Program-made: the position numbers and the translations under genes
The notes under the pieces: generated by a model
What the model was told of the DNA's origin: nothing
Databases searched by the model: none
What the model saw: only the letters and a program-made list of their open reading frames with translations
Part shown: piece after piece, positions 19,407 through 28,475 of the stretch
How the letters are laid out: each line of letters opens with the position of its first letter
Numbering within the stretch: position 1 is the first letter of the stretch
Assembly (NCBI RefSeq): GCF_000260135.1
Contig: NZ_JH651384.1
Coordinates: 1,243,693 to 1,307,692, forward strand
Reading direction: 5' to 3'
From: Thiothrix nivea DSM 5205
GTDB taxonomy: Bacteria > Pseudomonadota > Gammaproteobacteria > Thiotrichales > Thiotrichaceae
Length of the DNA stretch: 64,000 nt

Positions 19407-21274
19407 GCAATAACCCCTTTATTGTTATAAGCAGGCGCGGGTTGTATTTCCTCAGCAACGGCTTCCTCCTCTTCCGGTTTCCAGAAAGCCGCCAGCACAA
19501 TCCCGCTGAGGGCAAAAACATTGTTCAAACCCCAGAAAATATTGACCAGAATCCCACCCAACGAATAGTCGTTATTACCCAGCGCGAAATACTGTACCGA
19601 CGCATACGCCACACCCACTACCGTTAATACGATCACGGCAAACTGCGGTAACACCAGATGGAAAAAATTGCCCTCCTGCCGGTCTTTGGGCGTGACCGGA
19701 AACTTGATTTTCTCACCTTTCAGCACTGTCCAGATGGCTTGCAGGTTCACTGGGAAAAACGACAAATAGCTGGCTTTGGAACGGTAGCCTGCGATCCCCC
19801 ACGTCCCCACCATAAAGGCCAGCTCCATGAAAATCAGGAAGGGTAGAATGTGCTTGAAAAAATCGCCGGTATACGCGCTGACCGGCGCAATCCCGCTAAA
19901 CAGGTACACTAACGGCGCGATCAGGAAAACCGCATTCCAGATACCGCCGAGGTATGACCACACGGTTGCGCCATACATCAGGCGTTGCGGCCAGCTCATG
20001 CCGGGGCGCGTTACCGGGCTGTCGTGCAGCGCGATGTCAAGCGTACCGCCTGCGTACTTGAAGCGCTGCACCGTCCAGCTCAGCAAATCCTGCGGTGACA
20101 GCATCTTGGATTCGACCGCCGGGTGCATCACCGATTTCCAGTTGCGGTCTGCGTCCGCGTGCAGCACGATCGAGGTGTAAATGTCTTCAGAAACGTGGAA
20201 GCGGTAGGGGGTGAATTCGTGTTCGCCTGCAACCTGATGACGCATTTCCTGCACCAACCCACCGTCGAGATCAGCACCGCCCATAAGTTTCTGTAACTGT
20301 TTCGATTGTTTGCCGACTTGCTTCTCAATGGTGTCGGCATAGCACTTGAGGGCGGCTTCCATCACGGCTTCACGGCGGTGGATCGAGCCTGCGCCACAGC
20401 AAAAAGAGGCATTCGCCCAGTTACGACGACGCTGGATCACATCGTAGAACATTTTCGGCTCATTGACGAAAGGATCTTCACCCACGCGCACTGCACCGAT
20501 CACCGCTTCCACACCCTTACCCAGCCAGCGACCCGGCGCCTTCAAGTATTTGCCCAGGAAATCAGGCAGGCGCTTGCCTTCCGGCAAATCAAAAAACCAC
20601 TGAGGGGTTTGCACCCACGCTACATCGGGGTCACGGAAATAGCCCAGCGTATGTTCGAGAATGGTCGGAAACGGGCGTGTATCCGCGTCACAGATCACGA
20701 TGAAATCACCGTGGGTCTGTTCCATCGCATTGCGCAGGTTGCCCGCCTTGAAGCCGATGTTGTTGGTGCGGGTAATGTAACCAACCCCTTCTTCGGCGGC
20801 GACCTGCTTCATCTCCGGACGTTTGCCGTCATCCAGTACGAAGATGTTGAGGTCGATCGGGTGCGGATAGGTGACTTTCTTGGCGTCGATGATGCTCAAA
20901 CGCACCAGTTCGACTTCTTCGTTGTACGTGGGGAAAAACACATCCACCTTGATTGGGCGGTCTTCCGCATGATCGGGGCGCACCACCTCGCTGAAATTAG
21001 CAGGCGGTGGCAATTGCTCGTAGTCTTTCACCTTCCACAGGTTGAAGACGAACAGCCCCAGGCCGAAATAAGACGCCGTTTCCGCAACTACCAACGGCAC
21101 GGCATACCACAGCGCTTCCGGGTTAAGGGATGCCGTCCAGCGCCACCACAAATACCACGCCCCCAGTGTCATGGCGATCACGGCGAGGAATTGCCAGATG
21201 CTTTCCGTTACAGCGGAATACCGCAACGGCGGCTCCGGCTGCCGATCTTCAAACTTGTCGAAATAGAATCCCAT
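19403..21274 (-). CDS. Cellulose synthase-like family 2 glycosyltransferase
   Basis: A 623-residue processive glycosyltransferase that likely makes and threads a polysaccharide through the inner membrane. Two N-terminal helices (residues about 25-45 and 55-80) precede the GT2 domain. Its motifs are in order: PTYNEE (115-120), DDG (148-150), DAD (196-198), QTPQWF (222-227), SED with the catalytic-base Asp (362-364) and QRFKY (403-407), equivalent to the QxxRW signature. At least five more helices follow up to the C-terminus. No PilZ domain is present, unlike many BcsA proteins, so control by direct cyclic-di-GMP binding is not apparent. The gene lies between a GH2 lipoprotein and a DUF3131 protein in one operon. 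The polymer is unknown. Confidence 0.92.
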   Translation of the reverse strand: MGFYFDKFEDRQPEPPLRYSAVTESIWQFLAVIAMTLGAWYLWWRWTASLNPEALWYAVPLVVAETASYFGLGLFVFNLWKVKDYEQLPPPANFSEVVRPDHAEDRPIKVDVFFPTYNEEVELVRLSIIDAKKVTYPHPIDLNIFVLDDGKRPEMKQVAAEEGVGYITRTNNIGFKAGNLRNAMEQTHGDFIVICDADTRPFPTILEHTLGYFRDPDVAWVQTPQWFFDLPEGKRLPDFLGKYLKAPGRWLGKGVEAVIGAVRVGEDPFVNEPKMFYDVIQRRRNWANASFCCGAGSIHRREAVMEAALKCYADTIEKQVGKQSKQLQKLMGGADLDGGLVQEMRHQVAGEHEFTPYRFHVSEDIYTSIVLHADADRNWKSVMHPAVESKMLSPQDLLSWTVQRFKYAGGTLDIALHDSPVTRPGMSWPQRLMYGATVWSYLGGIWNAVFLIAPLVYLFSGIAPVSAYTGDFFKHILPFLIFMELAFMVGTWGIAGYRSKASYLSFFPVNLQAIWTVLKGEKIKFPVTPKDRQEGNFFHLVLPQFAVIVLTVVGVAYASVQYFALGNNDYSLGGILVNIFWGLNNVFALSGIVLAAFWKPEEEEAVAEEIQPAPAYNNKGVIA

Positions 21275-21285
21275 AACGGTACGTC

Positions 21286-23472
21286 TTATTGTTGTGATTG
21301 GACGGTAAAACGGTATTCGTTGCGGCTGATCAGTTTGCCCTGCGCATCCAGAATTTCGGCTTCAAGGCGGTACTCACCCGGCTCCGCGACGGGTGCGGTG
21401 TAGTCGCGCAAATGCCGGTACATATCGGGCGTCAGGTCAACTTGCCAGTTTTGAGTATCCAGCTTTTTACTTCCCTGGAACAGTGAAACCCGATAGCGGG
21501 TAGCAGGATAGCTGGAAAAACTGTCATTCAGTGCCCATAAACCGATATTGACCGCTTCACCTGCGGCGTATTCCACTTTGTTCCAGGCAAGGCTGGGCAG
21601 CACGGGTTGGTAAGCACGTTGCAAGGCAAAATAGCCCGGCTTGGGTTTGCGCCAGAAATCGACGACGCCCCAATTCATCGACGGCCAGTCTTCCACCAGC
21701 ATGAACTGGAACAGCGAACCTACCGGGCGATAGGCTTGCCGCCGGTAGGATTCCGCTGCCAACTGGGTCAATTGCGCCTGATACTGTTGGGTATTGGTGA
21801 TGAATTCGTCCAGCGTTTTGCCTTTGGGTACTTTGGCGATTTCCAGCGTCTCTTTGCGCTGGAAGTTGTGGAACAGCCATTCCTCCCAATCGGCATCGGT
21901 TTCCGGCAGCTTCGGCGCATGGCCAAGAATCCTGGCCAGGGTCGCTTTATCAGGCAGGGCTTGCGCGCCAAATTCGGCAATGGTGGGGTGTTTGGTGGGC
22001 TTGGCGTAATCCAGCCAGCTTCCCGAGTACCAGCCCAGCCAAGGATGCGATACTGTGGAGGAAATCCTGTCGATCGGGCGGGTCTTGTCCAGCGTCATGG
22101 CGGCCTGATACAGCTTGCTGTCCAGCACCTTGTTCTGCTGCGGATCGTATTCATCCTTGTATTTCCACTTCATCCAGTCAGCGTCCCACGGTGGTTCGTT
22201 GTGCAGTGTCCACTGGATGATGGAAGGGTGCTGGCCGAACTGGCGGATCATGTCGCCGACTTGCGCCACTGCTTGCTGGTGGAATACGTCCGTATCCTGA
22301 TAGCCCCATTGCAGCGGGAAATCCTGCCACACCATGAGACCCATTGCGTCGCACAAACGGTAGAATTCGGGGCTGGTGACGTGGGCATGAACACGCACGG
22401 TGTTGATGTGCGCATCCTGCATCAACTGGATGTCGTGGCGGAAATCTTCCGTACCCATGTCCGCCAGCCACTGGTTGGCGATGTAATTCGTGCCCTTGAG
22501 CAAGATGCGCTGGTCGTTGATGTACCAGATTTCCTGCGGCGTTTTACGCAGCTTGCGGAAACCGATGTCACGGCTGAAGCTGTCGAGGAGTTTACCGTTT
22601 TGTACCGCACTGACGGTCAGCCGGTAGAGGTTGGGTTCGCCGTAACCTTTGGGGAACCAGAGTTTGGGGTTGGTGATATTGAAAGAGGGCGTATGCAATA
22701 CGCCCCTACGCGGACACTGTAGGGGCGTATTGCATACGCCCTTTTCGGTAAACCCAACCGGCTCCAGCTCCCATTGCAGCTGAGTACCCGCAGGCCATTT
22801 CCCGACCCTATCCAAATCAACGCTGACCAGCCACCGCTCCAATCCCTTGGTCGGCTGTACCTGAATCTGCCGTGGCGCAATCTGCACCTGCTGCGTCTGC
22901 CGCAAGCGTACCTCGCCCCAAATGCCGCCAGTATTACGCTCCTGCCCGCGCTCCGACCATGCACCGCCAGGGCGCGTATCATGATGGGAAAAAATCCCCT
23001 TTATCAACCGCTTGCGTAGCGAAAAATCTTCCGGCTTTTCCAGCGGGCTGTTGACCCGCACCAGCAGAGTGTTGTCCCCGGTTTGCAGGTGTGGCGTCAC
23101 GTCGAAGGAAAACTGCTGGAAATAACCCTCATGCGAACCCAGTTTCTGCCCATTTAGCCAGACATCGGCGAAGTAATCGACACCCGCAAAATGTAGGCTG
23201 GAAACCGTTTCCGGAGAGGTTACAGCGGTGAATCTCAGCCGATACCAGGCAATGCCGTGATGGTCATAACCCTGCGTGTACCAGTTGCCGGGAACCTTGA
23301 TGTGCTGCCAATGGGCGTTATCAGCAGGCATATCCGCCGCACCGGACGGGAGGAATTCCCACATTCCGGCCAATGAACCATATGTGGCAAAAGGCTGCAT
23401 GGACGGCATGACGCTACACCCCTGCAACAAAAGAAACAGTAACGCCACCCAAATTCCTGCAACCTGTTTCAT
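21286..23472 (-). CDS. GH2-family glycoside hydrolase, predicted lipoprotein
   Basis: A 728-residue protein of the beta-galactosidase/beta-glucuronidase/beta-mannosidase fold. It starts at ATG 23472, one base after the rsbW-like stop. The N-terminus MKQVAGIWVALLFLLLQGCS is a lipoprotein signal with Cys19 as the lipidated residue. A jelly-roll sugar-binding domain (VPGNWYTQGYDHHGIAWYR, VWLNGQKLGSHEGYF) comes first, then an Ig-like domain, then a TIM barrel with the acid/base Glu in TLHNEP and the probable nucleophile in TIAEFGAQA. Both catalytic glutamates are present. Near residues 240-262 a palindromic repeat is inserted in frame. Its place before the GT2 synthase suggests trimming or editing of the polymer in the periplasm. 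The substrate is not determined. Confidence 0.85.
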   Translation of the reverse strand: MKQVAGIWVALLFLLLQGCSVMPSMQPFATYGSLAGMWEFLPSGAADMPADNAHWQHIKVPGNWYTQGYDHHGIAWYRLRFTAVTSPETVSSLHFAGVDYFADVWLNGQKLGSHEGYFQQFSFDVTPHLQTGDNTLLVRVNSPLEKPEDFSLRKRLIKGIFSHHDTRPGGAWSERGQERNTGGIWGEVRLRQTQQVQIAPRQIQVQPTKGLERWLVSVDLDRVGKWPAGTQLQWELEPVGFTEKGVCNTPLQCPRRGVLHTPSFNITNPKLWFPKGYGEPNLYRLTVSAVQNGKLLDSFSRDIGFRKLRKTPQEIWYINDQRILLKGTNYIANQWLADMGTEDFRHDIQLMQDAHINTVRVHAHVTSPEFYRLCDAMGLMVWQDFPLQWGYQDTDVFHQQAVAQVGDMIRQFGQHPSIIQWTLHNEPPWDADWMKWKYKDEYDPQQNKVLDSKLYQAAMTLDKTRPIDRISSTVSHPWLGWYSGSWLDYAKPTKHPTIAEFGAQALPDKATLARILGHAPKLPETDADWEEWLFHNFQRKETLEIAKVPKGKTLDEFITNTQQYQAQLTQLAAESYRRQAYRPVGSLFQFMLVEDWPSMNWGVVDFWRKPKPGYFALQRAYQPVLPSLAWNKVEYAAGEAVNIGLWALNDSFSSYPATRYRVSLFQGSKKLDTQNWQVDLTPDMYRHLRDYTAPVAEPGEYRLEAEILDAQGKLISRNEYRFTVQSQQ
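22686..22742 (-). repeat. 57-bp palindromic element inside the GH2 gene
   Basis: Two perfect 24-base arms (22686-22709 and 22719-22742) face each other around a 9-base loop. Each arm is itself nearly palindromic (GGGCGTAT GCA ATACGCCC). The element is 57 bases, a multiple of three, and is read through in the GH2 frame as CNTPLQCPRRGVLHTP. It looks like a mobile palindromic unit placed between two domains without breaking the frame. Confidence 0.85.
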
Positions 23473-23473
23473 C

Positions 23474-23905
23474 TCACACCAGTTGCTTGCTGACGTACAG
23501 GTGATTGCCACGCGCATCACGGATATAACGGATGGAATCCGCCAAGGCATGGATCAACCCCATGCCCCAACCACCCTCCGGCAGGTCTTCCGGATCGGGC
23601 ATGTCACGGGCTTCAGCGTGCAATTCATCCGGCATGGCGTGACCGTGATCGGAAATGATCAAGTGCACCTCCTGCGGGTTGTATTCCACCCGGACATGCA
23701 CGTCATTGCCTGCCTGTAACTGGTAGGCATGTTCGATGACGTTATTGACGGCTTCCACCATCATCAGTTCGAGTTGCCCCAGTTTGTCATCGGAAAGCGC
23801 CAGTTCCTGCCCGATGCCGCGCAAAGCGCCGGAAAGAACCCGCACCTGCTCCAGACGGCTATCGATGGAAAGGCGAATATTGTATTCCTTGAAGGTGGTA
23901 TCCAT
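23474..23905 (-). CDS. RsbW-like anti-sigma/antagonist serine kinase
   Basis: A 143-residue GHKL-fold kinase of the RsbW/SpoIIAB type. It has the N box EAVNNVIEHAY (residues about 51-61), the G1 box DHGHAMP, and GGWGMGLI as the G2 box. Such kinases phosphorylate an STAS-domain antagonist and bind a target, usually a sigma factor. Here the STAS partner is encoded upstream in the same operon and the PP2C phosphatase about 8 kb away. No sigma factor gene is in the window, so the target may be a sigma factor elsewhere or a component of the polymer synthase. The start overlaps the stop of the broken nucleotidyltransferase by one base. Confidence 0.85.
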   Translation of the reverse strand: MDTTFKEYNIRLSIDSRLEQVRVLSGALRGIGQELALSDDKLGQLELMMVEAVNNVIEHAYQLQAGNDVHVRVEYNPQEVHLIISDHGHAMPDELHAEARDMPDPEDLPEGGWGMGLIHALADSIRYIRDARGNHLYVSKQLV

Positions 23906-24171
23906 CAGGCTGCCTCCTTCTCCCGTGCCTCAGTTCCATAGAAACTGAGCATATTGCTGAACAGCATCATGTCGGTATTGATGGTGTTGGAAACGGCTTC
24001 TTCCGGTTTGGGTTTTTCCTGGAATTGCACGATGCGCTGCTGTTCGTCGAGCTTCACCACGCCGTATTCGATCACCGGCTTGCGCAGGATCAGGATCATC
24101 GGTTTCGCTACTTCATGGGTAATGGGGCGCACCCGCGTCCCCTTGCCTGCCGCTAGAATCATGGCTTTCAT
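23905..24171 (-). pseudogene. Internally deleted sugar nucleotidyltransferase remnant
   Basis: The 88-residue frame begins like a sugar-nucleotide pyrophosphorylase, with MKAMILAAGKGTRVRPITHE, the nucleotide-binding GxGTRxRP signature, and KPVIEY. At about residue 36 (near 24063) it jumps to GVVKLDEQQRIVQFQEKP and AVSNTINT, which normally lie about 100 or more residues further on. The sugar-binding core and C-terminal half are missing, so catalysis is not expected. The frame is still open and coupled to the kinase gene downstream. A short protein may still be made. The original probably made an NDP-sugar for the operon's polymer, which is inference. Confidence 0.75.
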
Positions 24172-24207
24172 TCAGCTATCCCTTTCAGCATACCGCCAGT
24201 CAGATTA

Positions 24208-24546
24208 TCAGGCAGCAACCATGCCCAATGCGGCATCCACGTCAGATGCCATACGGAATACACGATCCATACGGGTCAGCTTGAACAGGTCGGCGACAAT
24301 GCCCCTGGCCCCAACGATGATGAGATCGCCCCGATTGCCGGCCATTTTCAGCAAACTAACCAATGCACCGAGGCTGCTACTATCCATGAAAGTAACGGCG
24401 CTGATGTCCAGCATGATGTGGCTATTCCCGTCATTGAACAGCTGGGCAACACGATTTTTGAGTTCGGGGGCAATGGCAGCATCCATGCGTGCATCAAGGA
24501 TAGTGGCCACGGTGAAACGGCCTTCGGTACGGGTGGAGAATTGCAC
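24208..24546 (-). CDS. STAS-domain anti-sigma factor antagonist
   Basis: A 112-residue protein consisting of a STAS domain (RsbV/SpoIIAA type). The signature loop FMDSSSLGALVSLLK holds the serine expected to be phosphorylated by the RsbW-like kinase of the same operon. The start is taken as GTG at 24546 because GAGGAT sits 8-9 bases before it; an ATG about 60 bases upstream has no ribosome site. It is the first gene of the minus-strand operon and diverges from the FIST gene over about 200 bases. In the usual switch the unphosphorylated antagonist binds the kinase and frees the target. Confidence 0.88.
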   Translation of the reverse strand: MQFSTRTEGRFTVATILDARMDAAIAPELKNRVAQLFNDGNSHIMLDISAVTFMDSSSLGALVSLLKMAGNRGDLIIVGARGIVADLFKLTRMDRVFRMASDVDAALGMVAA

Positions 24547-24746
24547 TGTTATTATCCTCGTTGGTAATTGGAGTGTATTGAAACTTATCATTTTAATTAA
24601 TAAAGCCATTGTATACCGATCAGAGAACTGGCAGCAACAGGTGGATTAATACGCTTACCTTATTGATAGAACTTTCTTATAAATAGAGGCTTGGGTAGAA
24701 TACCGGGATAGTCATCATAATAATAACGGTATGTAGGATCTCCACT

Positions 24747-25895
24747 ATGCTTGCATCTCAGCCACCAGCCCATCTGTTTGTTGACACCAGCGGCAGCTGT
24801 GAGGGTTTGTTTGCTTTGCTCGGTCGCGCTTTGGAATACGGAGCGAAAAGTCTGCTGGTCTTGGCTGCTGATGCCAACAATTTTACGCCAGTGCAATTGG
24901 ACGCACGCTTGCAGGCACTGCCGATCCCGGTGTTTGGTGGCATCTTCCCGGAAATTATTGCGGACGGGCAACACCTGAAGCGAGGAAGTTTGGTGTGTGC
25001 GTTGCCGATTGTGGCGCAAGTGCACCACATCGACGCGCTGTCTGATCCGACCGTGGATTACTTTACCGACGCGGAAACCTTGAAAGCACGCACCCCTCCC
25101 GGTGCGACCTTGGTCACATTGGTAGATGGGTTGAGTAAGCGTATTGCGGCTTTACTGGAAAACCTCTATGAAGTGTTTGGAGACCGTTACCGCTATATTG
25201 GTGGTGGCGCAGGTTCGCTCAGCTTCACGCAAAAGCCGTGCCTTATTAGCAATCAAGGTCTGCGTGTGGATTGCGCCCAAATAACGGCACTATCTGTACC
25301 GATTAGCCTCGGCATTGATCATGGCTGGCACAAATTTGCAGGGCCATTTTTTGTAACAGGGGCATACGACAATACCATCACGGCGCTTGATTACAAGCCA
25401 GCTTTTGAGGTCTACCGTGCTGTGGTGGAGGCTGACAGTGGTAAGCAGTTTGGCACAGATAATTTCTTTGATTTGGCGAAAGCCTATCCGTTCGGTTTAG
25501 AGCGTTTAGCGGGGGATGTGGTGGTACGTGACCCCTTATTCCATGATGGCAACAAACTGGTGTGTGTTGGGGAAGTGCCGCCTAACCATATCGTGTATAT
25601 CCTCAAGGGCGAGGCGGATAGTTTGTTGGAAGCCTCTCGCCGTTGCGCGCAGCGTACTCAAACGGATGCTCCGCCATTGATTGGGTTATTGTTTGACTGC
25701 ATCAGTCGTACCCTGTTTTTGGAAGCGCGCTTCATTGAAGAGGTGAATAATATCCACCAAGCTTTGCCTTCAGGTCTTCCATTAGTGGGGGGGTTGTCCT
25801 TGGGCGAAATTGCGGATGCAGGGAATACTTGTCTGGAATTTTTCAATAAAACGGCGGTATTGGGGATTCTCAGCAGTGAGGAGCAAGGGACATGA
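24747..25895 (+). CDS. FIST-domain sensor protein
   Basis: A 382-residue protein with FIST N and FIST C domains and no membrane helix. FIST N covers about residues 25-190, with FGGIFPEIIADGQ and YIGGGAGSLSF; FIST C covers about 200-370, with NHIVYILKGEADSLLEA, GLLFDCISRTLFL and PLVGGLSLGEIA. FIST domains are thought to bind small molecules such as amino acids and occur with signal-transduction domains. The stop overlaps the start of a histidine kinase by 4 bases (ATGA), so the two probably act as a sensor and kinase pair in the cytoplasm. Base composition is more A+T-rich than the operon on the other side. Confidence 0.88.
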   Translation: MLASQPPAHLFVDTSGSCEGLFALLGRALEYGAKSLLVLAADANNFTPVQLDARLQALPIPVFGGIFPEIIADGQHLKRGSLVCALPIVAQVHHIDALSDPTVDYFTDAETLKARTPPGATLVTLVDGLSKRIAALLENLYEVFGDRYRYIGGGAGSLSFTQKPCLISNQGLRVDCAQITALSVPISLGIDHGWHKFAGPFFVTGAYDNTITALDYKPAFEVYRAVVEADSGKQFGTDNFFDLAKAYPFGLERLAGDVVVRDPLFHDGNKLVCVGEVPPNHIVYILKGEADSLLEASRRCAQRTQTDAPPLIGLLFDCISRTLFLEARFIEEVNNIHQALPSGLPLVGGLSLGEIADAGNTCLEFFNKTAVLGILSSEEQGT

Positions 25896-27259
25896 ACATG
25901 ACTTTAGAGCTGGTTTCTGTCCAATATGCGTTGGCGTTACTGGTTGGGCAAGACCTGGATTTACGCACTATGCTGCGCAAATTTTTGCCTCCAGCATTGA
26001 AATTACTCAATTGCCGTCGTGGCTACATTTGGTTACACAATGGCAATATTCCCGCAGATATTACCAATATTGCCCCAAACCCTTGCTATGGCTACCCGGC
26101 ATTACATGGCACACTTGAGCAAGACCAACCTTTGCTCGCAGCCGAAATCCAATCTATTGCCGCACAGGGATGGCACGTTAATAAACCGGGTGACATTCGC
26201 ACACTGGCGGGTGTGCATTACCATTTTATGCCTGTGGGGATAAACGCCTTATTGGTATTGGTACGTGACCCGCCCTTGCCGGAAGCCTATTTGTTAGCAT
26301 TAGGCTTGGTATTGAAGCGTTTGGAAACAGCTTGTTTAGCATGTCAACAACATGCCCATTTAGAGGAGGCGCGTGCCGAAGCACTCAGGGCTAAAGTAGC
26401 AGCTGAACAGGCGAGTAAAGCTAAAAGTGAATTTTTGGCAATGATTAGCCATGAAATCCGCACACCCATGCACGGCATTATTGGTTTGACTGACTTGATG
26501 CTGTATAGCGACATTTCGGTATCGCAACGTGAATATTTGGAAATGATCCAGTCATCATCCAATGCCATGCTTAATATTATCAACGAAATTCTTGATTTTT
26601 CACGTATTGAGGCAGGGACATTGACACACAATCCTGCTCCGTTTGAATTGAGAACAGTGCTGCAAGAGGCTTGTGTTCCGTTACAGGTTCGAGCACAGCA
26701 AAAACAGTTGGCGTTTCGTTGGTCAGTTGCCGCTGAAGTGCCGGACTGCTTGGTTGGCGATGCAGGGCGTTTACGTCAGGTGATGATTAACCTGATTGGG
26801 AATGCCATTAAGTTCACGGAGCAGGGGGAGGTGGTTGTCAATATCTCCCTGTACAGCGGTGCGCCGCCGGGGCAAGCACATTTGCTGTTTGCGGTGCGTG
26901 ATACAGGGATTGGCATTCCGATGGATAAACAAATCAGCATTTTTCAGCCCTTCCAGCAGGCTGATGGCTCTATTAGTCGCCGTTACGGTGGGACAGGGCT
27001 GGGTCTGACGATTTCTTCGCAATTGATTGGGATGATGGGGGGCGAGTTACGGGTGGAAAGTGATGCGGGGCAAGGCAGCATTTTCCATTTCAATCTTCCG
27101 TTACCTATTGTGGATCAGGTTGTTGTGCCTGCCTTTGATCCACGACCACGCCCTAAGGTGATTTACCTCAAAGACATTACCCAAAAACAGGGCGAATCAG
27201 AATGTCCCATTTTGGTAAAGCAGCATTTCTTTCCAGCCTCGCCTCAACAGCCTCCATAG
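25892..27259 (+). CDS. FIST-associated hybrid histidine kinase, truncated by insertion sequence
   Basis: The first 421 codons (25892-27156) are native. An N-terminal sensor-like region with no membrane helix (about residues 1-150) leads through a coiled coil to HisKA with the phospho-accepting His in [12 protein letters not shown]. The ATPase domain follows, with the N box [15 protein letters not shown]1 DTGIGIP and G2 YGGTGLGLTIS. Insertion copy 2 enters after DPRPRP. The frame then reads 34 codons of the insertion and stops. Removing the element and one TAA copy restores one frame into the receiver domain at 28476-28917, giving a 568-residue hybrid kinase. As it stands the kinase core is intact but its receiver is cut off. 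Confidence 0.85.
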   Translation: MNMTLELVSVQYALALLVGQDLDLRTMLRKFLPPALKLLNCRRGYIWLHNGNIPADITNIAPNPCYGYPALHGTLEQDQPLLAAEIQSIAAQGWHVNKPGDIRTLAGVHYHFMPVGINALLVLVRDPPLPEAYLLALGLVLKRLETACLACQQHAHLEEARAEALRAKVAAEQASKAKSEFLAMISHEIRTPMHGIIGLTDLMLYSDISVSQREYLEMIQSSSNAMLNIINEILDFSRIEAGTLTHNPAPFELRTVLQEACVPLQVRAQQKQLAFRWSVAAEVPDCLVGDAGRLRQVMINLIGNAIKFTEQGEVVVNISLYSGAPPGQAHLLFAVRDTGIGIPMDKQISIFQPFQQADGSISRRYGGTGLGLTISSQLIGMMGGELRVESDAGQGSIFHFNLPLPIVDQVVVPAFDPRPRPKVIYLKDITQKQGESECPILVKQHFFPASPQQPP

Positions 27260-28444
27260 CTTTTTTGCTGAGGGTCACACCCTTCTCATAAACCTTGCGA
27301 CTGAATTCGACCATGGGGTTGATGCCTTTCCAGGTCATGGTTTTTGCCCATTCCAGCAGGGTTTCGGCATCCTTGAGCTGGGTGCCGTTCCAGTGTTGTT
27401 CCAGAATCCCCCAGCAGCGTTCAATCGGGTTGTACTTGCTGTGGTAAGGCGGGTAGTACAGCAGGTGGACTGTCTTACCGGTATGGTTGGCGAATTCCAC
27501 CATGCGCTTGAGGAATTGCGTCCTGATCCCGCTGCTTTCCGGGCCATTGTCCGCTTTGATCTGGATGCACTGGCAGGCGTCCTTGTCAGCAGAAGGCATC
27601 TGTTCCCATACCCGGCACAGGGAATCCACGATGAAGTCACTGGTTTTGCTGGAACTGCCGAAGGTCAGGTAAACCTGCCCACTGTCCTCATCCAGTACGC
27701 CAAAAGGGATGTATTTCTCTTTGCAGCCCATCTCATGGTCAGCGGCTTTATTGTCACCCCGTGTTTTCCCGCCCCGTGAGTAGTCACCGATGTTGACGGT
27801 CGCCTTGCAGTCCATGCTCAGGCGTTTGACCGCCCCATCGGCAAACTGCCCATCGTTGGCCTGGATATTGGCGAAGATGGCGTCGGTTTCTGGAATTTTT
27901 TTTGCGGCTTGGCTTTCTCCACCTTGCGCAGGCGGTAGCCATTCCGGTTGAGTATCCGCGCCATGGTGCTGGGGGCGGGCACTTGTCCACCGCTGAAACC
28001 CATGGCCTGTAACTGCCGGATGGCTTCCGCCGCCGTCAGGCGGGTGTAGGCGATGCTGCTGCGGAATGTCGGGTCTTGCTGGCTATGTGCTTCCGCCAGC
28101 GCCAGCAAGGCGGCTGCCGCTTCCGGCTGGGTTTCCTCCCAGCGCTTCTGGCCACAATACGCCGCCTGCGCACCCACGCAAACCATGCCGCTGCGCTGTT
28201 CCTCCAAACCCAACTGCACCCCCTCCCGACCCCAGCCAAAACACCTTTCAGTCTGGCGGGCGTTGCCTGCACAATATTTCCGGCTCATGTCCGCCTGGAA
28301 CGCACGGCGGGTGCTGCCAGACATTTTCGAGGCCGCCAGTTTCAGGTCGGCTATCTGGGATTCACTCAGGATCGGGTTAGCTGTTTGGGGTTCGGGGGGC
28401 ATGGGGATAGGGACTCCGCTTGTCGATAAGACAAGTGTAGCCAT
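27177..28444 (-). CDS. ISAzo13-family transposase, copy 2 (two frames, probable -1 frameshift)
   Basis: Same organisation as copy 1. The first frame runs from ATG 28444 (MATLVLSTSGVPIP) to 27818 and the catalytic frame ends at 27177. The A8 slip site joins them. Here the first frame has its own ATG inside the element and no host frame reading in, so this copy shows the transposase in its natural setting. The DDE residues are present. One residue differs from copy 1 (Arg for His before KVYEKGV). Confidence 0.85.
27896..27903 (-). other. A8 slippery site for -1 frameshifting, copy 2
   Basis: The same run of eight A, read A-AAA-AAA in the first frame, as in copy 1 at 17535-17542. Its conservation in both copies supports a role in joining the two transposase frames. 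Confidence 0.65.
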
Positions 28445-28475
28445 TGCGGGGGAATCTTTCAGGGAAATCCCCTAA

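Larger units (their letters stand above)
27157..28472 (-). mobile_element. ISAzo13-like insertion sequence, copy 2 (1316 bp)
   Basis: This copy is nearly identical to that at 16796-18111 and in the same orientation. The flanks carry a 3-bp target duplication TAA (27154-27156 and 28473-28475). It splits a hybrid histidine kinase gene between its ATPase and receiver domains. I found two base differences from copy 1, at 27298 and 27300, one of which changes His to Arg in the transposase. Confidence 0.93.

Noticed and set aside
23473-23550. Longer GH2 start at 23550
   Set aside because: It would run through the rsbW-like gene and place the lipoprotein signal inside the chain; ATG 23472 begins directly with the signal peptide.
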